Of a DNA stretch of 32,641 bases, positions 31,118-32,641 are shown piece after piece. This DNA comes from Actinomadura bangladeshensis. GTDB lineage: Bacteria; Actinomycetota; Actinomycetes; Streptosporangiales; Streptosporangiaceae. Numbering within the stretch: position 1 is the first letter of the stretch; each line of letters opens with the position of its first letter. The position numbers and the translations under genes are program-made. The stretch is taken from positions 1 to 32,641 of the forward strand of contig NZ_SMJW01000077.1 in assembly GCF_004348335.1 (NCBI RefSeq). Reading direction: 5' to 3'. Under the pieces are notes generated by a model. That model did no database searches, was not told the DNA's origin, and was given only the letters and a program-made list of their open reading frames with translations.

Positions 31118-32237
31118 CCGGGTCGCCGGCCGCGAGCAGGTCGTGGTGGATGCGCTGCAGCGGCACGCCGAGCCGCTGCAGCGCGGTGACGGTGGCCCGG
31201 ACCAGCGGGGCGGGCCCGGCGACGCAGGCGGTGAGATCGCGGACGTCGCCGTCCAGCAGGCCGGGCAGGACGTCCGGCACGCGGCCGCCGAGCGCGCTGC
31301 CGCCCGGCGACCGCGACAGGACGGGGACGACCCGGAGCCGGGGGCAGGCCGACTCCAGCAGCCGCAGGTCGGGCAGGTCGTAGAGGCCGTCCACGGTGCG
31401 CGCCGCGACCACGAGGCGGATGCCGCGGCCGGAGCCTGCGGCCGCCTCGGCCAGGGCCTTCATGGGGGACAGGCCGGTGCCGCCGCCGATCAGCAGCAGG
31501 TCGCGGCGGGAGTCGGGGGCGAGTGTCATCGCGCCCTCCGCCGGGCCGAGCAGCACGGTGTCGCCGGGGGCGGTGCCGCGGACGAGCGCGCCGCTCACCC
31601 AGCCGCCGGGGAGGGCCCGGACGTGCAGGCTCAGCGTCCCGTCCGGCCGGGGCGCGTTGGCGATCGAGTACGGCCGCCACATCCGCGGCCAGCGGGCGCT
31701 CTGCACGGTCACGTGCTGGCCGGCGGAGTACGGGAGCGGCCGCTCGGGCCGGAGCGTGAGCACGGCGAGGTCGGGGGCCCGGCGGTCATGCCCGGTGACC
31801 TCGGCGGCCCACCACGCCGGGGCGTGCTCGGCGTCCCGCTCGGCGGCGGCGATCATGGTGTCGGCGGCGTGCCGGTAGGCGGCCGTCCAGGCGTCCTCGG
31901 CGGCGGGCCCCCACAGGTCGGCGGCGTGGACGCGCAGCGTGGCGGTCAGCGCGGCGCCGACGGCGGCGTAGTGCTCGCGCAGCACCCCGTACTTGCGGTG
32001 GCCGCGGCCGAGCCGGCCGAGGTGCCCGGCGAGTTCGCCCGGGTTGTCCTGGCTCCACGCGATCCGCAGGAGCGCGTGGAAGAAGCGGTCGTGCTGGTGC
32101 CCCATCGCGGGCGGGAACAGGGCGCGCAGTTGCGGCTCGGCCGCGAAGAGGCGCCCGTAGAAGTAGCTCATCGCCCCCGCCGGGTCGGCCTCCAGCCGGG
32201 CGAAGCACTCCTTGATCGTGCGGGGTTCCGGTGCCAT
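31032..32237 (-). CDS. Flavohemoprotein-like globin reductase (probable NO dioxygenase)
   Basis: The 401-aa protein has an N-terminal globin domain (about 1-130) with proximal heme His80 in RGHRKYGV and Tyr in MSYFYGRLF. A ferredoxin-reductase-type module follows: FAD motif RPYSIANAP, NAD-binding GGGTGLSPMKA and the C-terminal AGPAPLVRATV (Ala where CGP is usual). Such proteins oxidise nitric oxide to nitrate using NAD(P)H. The ATG at 32237 follows GGGAG at about 11 nt; a GTG at 32249 is possible. The family normally ends near IHHDLL; here about 29 more residues, rich in Pro, Arg and Ser, are read antisense to the XRE gene. This tail is probably neutral read-through to a distant stop. Confidence 0.88.
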   Translation of the reverse strand: MAPEPRTIKECFARLEADPAGAMSYFYGRLFAAEPQLRALFPPAMGHQHDRFFHALLRIAWSQDNPGELAGHLGRLGRGHRKYGVLREHYAAVGAALTATLRVHAADLWGPAAEDAWTAAYRHAADTMIAAAERDAEHAPAWWAAEVTGHDRRAPDLAVLTLRPERPLPYSAGQHVTVQSARWPRMWRPYSIANAPRPDGTLSLHVRALPGGWVSGALVRGTAPGDTVLLGPAEGAMTLAPDSRRDLLLIGGGTGLSPMKALAEAAAGSGRGIRLVVAARTVDGLYDLPDLRLLESACPRLRVVPVLSRSPGGSALGGRVPDVLPGLLDGDVRDLTACVAGPAPLVRATVTALQRLGVPLQRIHHDLLAAGDPVTSPRAPGGTGSSSRPPGRTTRSPVPRP

Positions 32238-32427
32238 GTGCCGGCTCACTCCCTGGACCTGGTGGGCCTGGCACCGGCGGTCGCGGCAGGTCGGGTGCCC
32301 GGCTTTGTGAGATTCTCGCGCCCGATCGGCGGCGGCTCAAGCGGGGCGGCGCGGACGGTCGCCCATCGCTGCGGTGCGTGATCGGAGGTCACTTCGGAGT
32401 CACCGCGGGAGGGCCGGAAAGAGCACG

Positions 32428-32443
32428 GATACTGATCAGTATC
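32428..32443. promoter_or_regulatory. Perfect 16-bp palindrome, TetR-type operator candidate
   Basis: GATACTGATCAGTATC is fully self-complementary. The form ATACNGATCNGTAT resembles TetR-family operators that sit next to their regulator gene. It is 191 bp upstream of the flavohemoprotein start and 43-66 bp before possible GTG starts of a rightward gene. The regulator would lie outside the window. Confidence 0.6.
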
Positions 32444-32641
32444 GAAGGCGGGCGCCGGGTGGGCGCGGGAAGAACGGACCCGGACGTGGAGGAGGAAACC
32501 ATTCCCGAGTGGAAGATTTCTGGACTCTTCCCCCGGTTCCCGGACGGGACGCGCTGCCCGGCGGAGGTGCGCCCGTCCGCGCGGACCCGATCCTGCCGCT
32601 TCGGACTGCGAAGATCCGTCACGTACGGCAAGCTGGCCGGG
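32444..32641 (+). other. Unresolved region, possible start of a rightward gene
   Basis: GGAGGAGG (32488-32495) is a good Shine-Dalgarno sequence. Two plus-strand frames stay open to the window edge: from GTG 32486 (MEEETIPEWKISGLFPRF) and from GTG 32509 (MEDFWTLPPVPGRDALPG). Neither is at ideal spacing and neither family is recognised. The stretch 32238-32427 before it contains no gene or motif I can support. Confidence 0.25.

Noticed and set aside
32389..32631. An 80-codon minus-strand frame at the right edge
   Set aside because: It runs through the palindrome, has no Shine-Dalgarno sequence and no protein-like pattern.

Overview
The window looks like chromosomal DNA of a high-GC (roughly 70% or more by eye) filamentous actinomycete. 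The evidence is strong third-position G/C bias, GTG and TTG starts, many apparently leaderless genes (a TANNNT hexamer 6-7 nt before the start codon), and actinobacterial families: RamB-type short-chain fatty acyl-CoA regulator, glucosyl-3-phosphoglycerate synthase, MmyB-type XRE regulator, DUF3311 with an MctP-like symporter, a fused TrpEG behind a Trp leader peptide, and ThyX. A member of Streptosporangiales (Actinomadura-like) would fit, but that placement is inference.

Layout. 1-1566: two small membrane-protein loci. 1567-2168: a gene graveyard holding the tail of a minus-strand gene and a frameshifted CitB-type response regulator. 2117-4720: an ABC-2 exporter operon (permease, permease, ATPase; minus strand). 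4825-6339: secreted M1 aminopeptidase. 6554-9423: divergent isocitrate lyase (aceA) and its probable regulator ramB. 9564-10547: gpgS. 10649-11878: acyl-CoA dehydrogenase behind two palindromic operators. 12140-15037: large secreted M36 metalloprotease with a structured leader. 15099-16970: TetR regulator facing a second acyl-CoA dehydrogenase. 17136-18995: DUF3311 protein plus monocarboxylate-type Na+/solute symporter, with a CRP/GlxR-like site upstream. 19243-19800: VOC protein. 19861-22200: trp leader peptide, attenuator and fused anthranilate synthase. 22320-24066: structured intergenic RNA, 48-aa membrane peptide, SDR, ChaB/Rho-N protein. 24081-26167: divergent WYL regulator and adenosine-deaminase-family gene. 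26230-26850: decayed TPR-like gene. 26952-27683: thyX. 27796-28518: decayed, lower-GC intein/LAGLIDADG endonuclease remnant. 28613-32237: VOC protein, dienelactone hydrolase, hotdog thioesterase, MmyB-type XRE regulator, flavohemoprotein. 32238-32641: palindrome and an unresolved partial frame.

How the genes fit together. One theme is use of acetate and fatty acyl groups: glyoxylate-shunt aceA with ramB, two acyl-CoA dehydrogenases, a TetR regulator, a thioesterase and a monocarboxylate symporter. Several of these have their own palindromic operator. Biosynthesis is represented by trpEG, thyX and gpgS.

The most unusual content is the decayed mobile or regulatory DNA: the intein-like remnant just downstream of an intact thyX, the response-regulator ghost whose last bases also encode the C-terminus of the convergent ABC ATPase, and several long hairpins that no gene explains. 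No tRNA, rRNA, CRISPR array or intact insertion sequence was seen.
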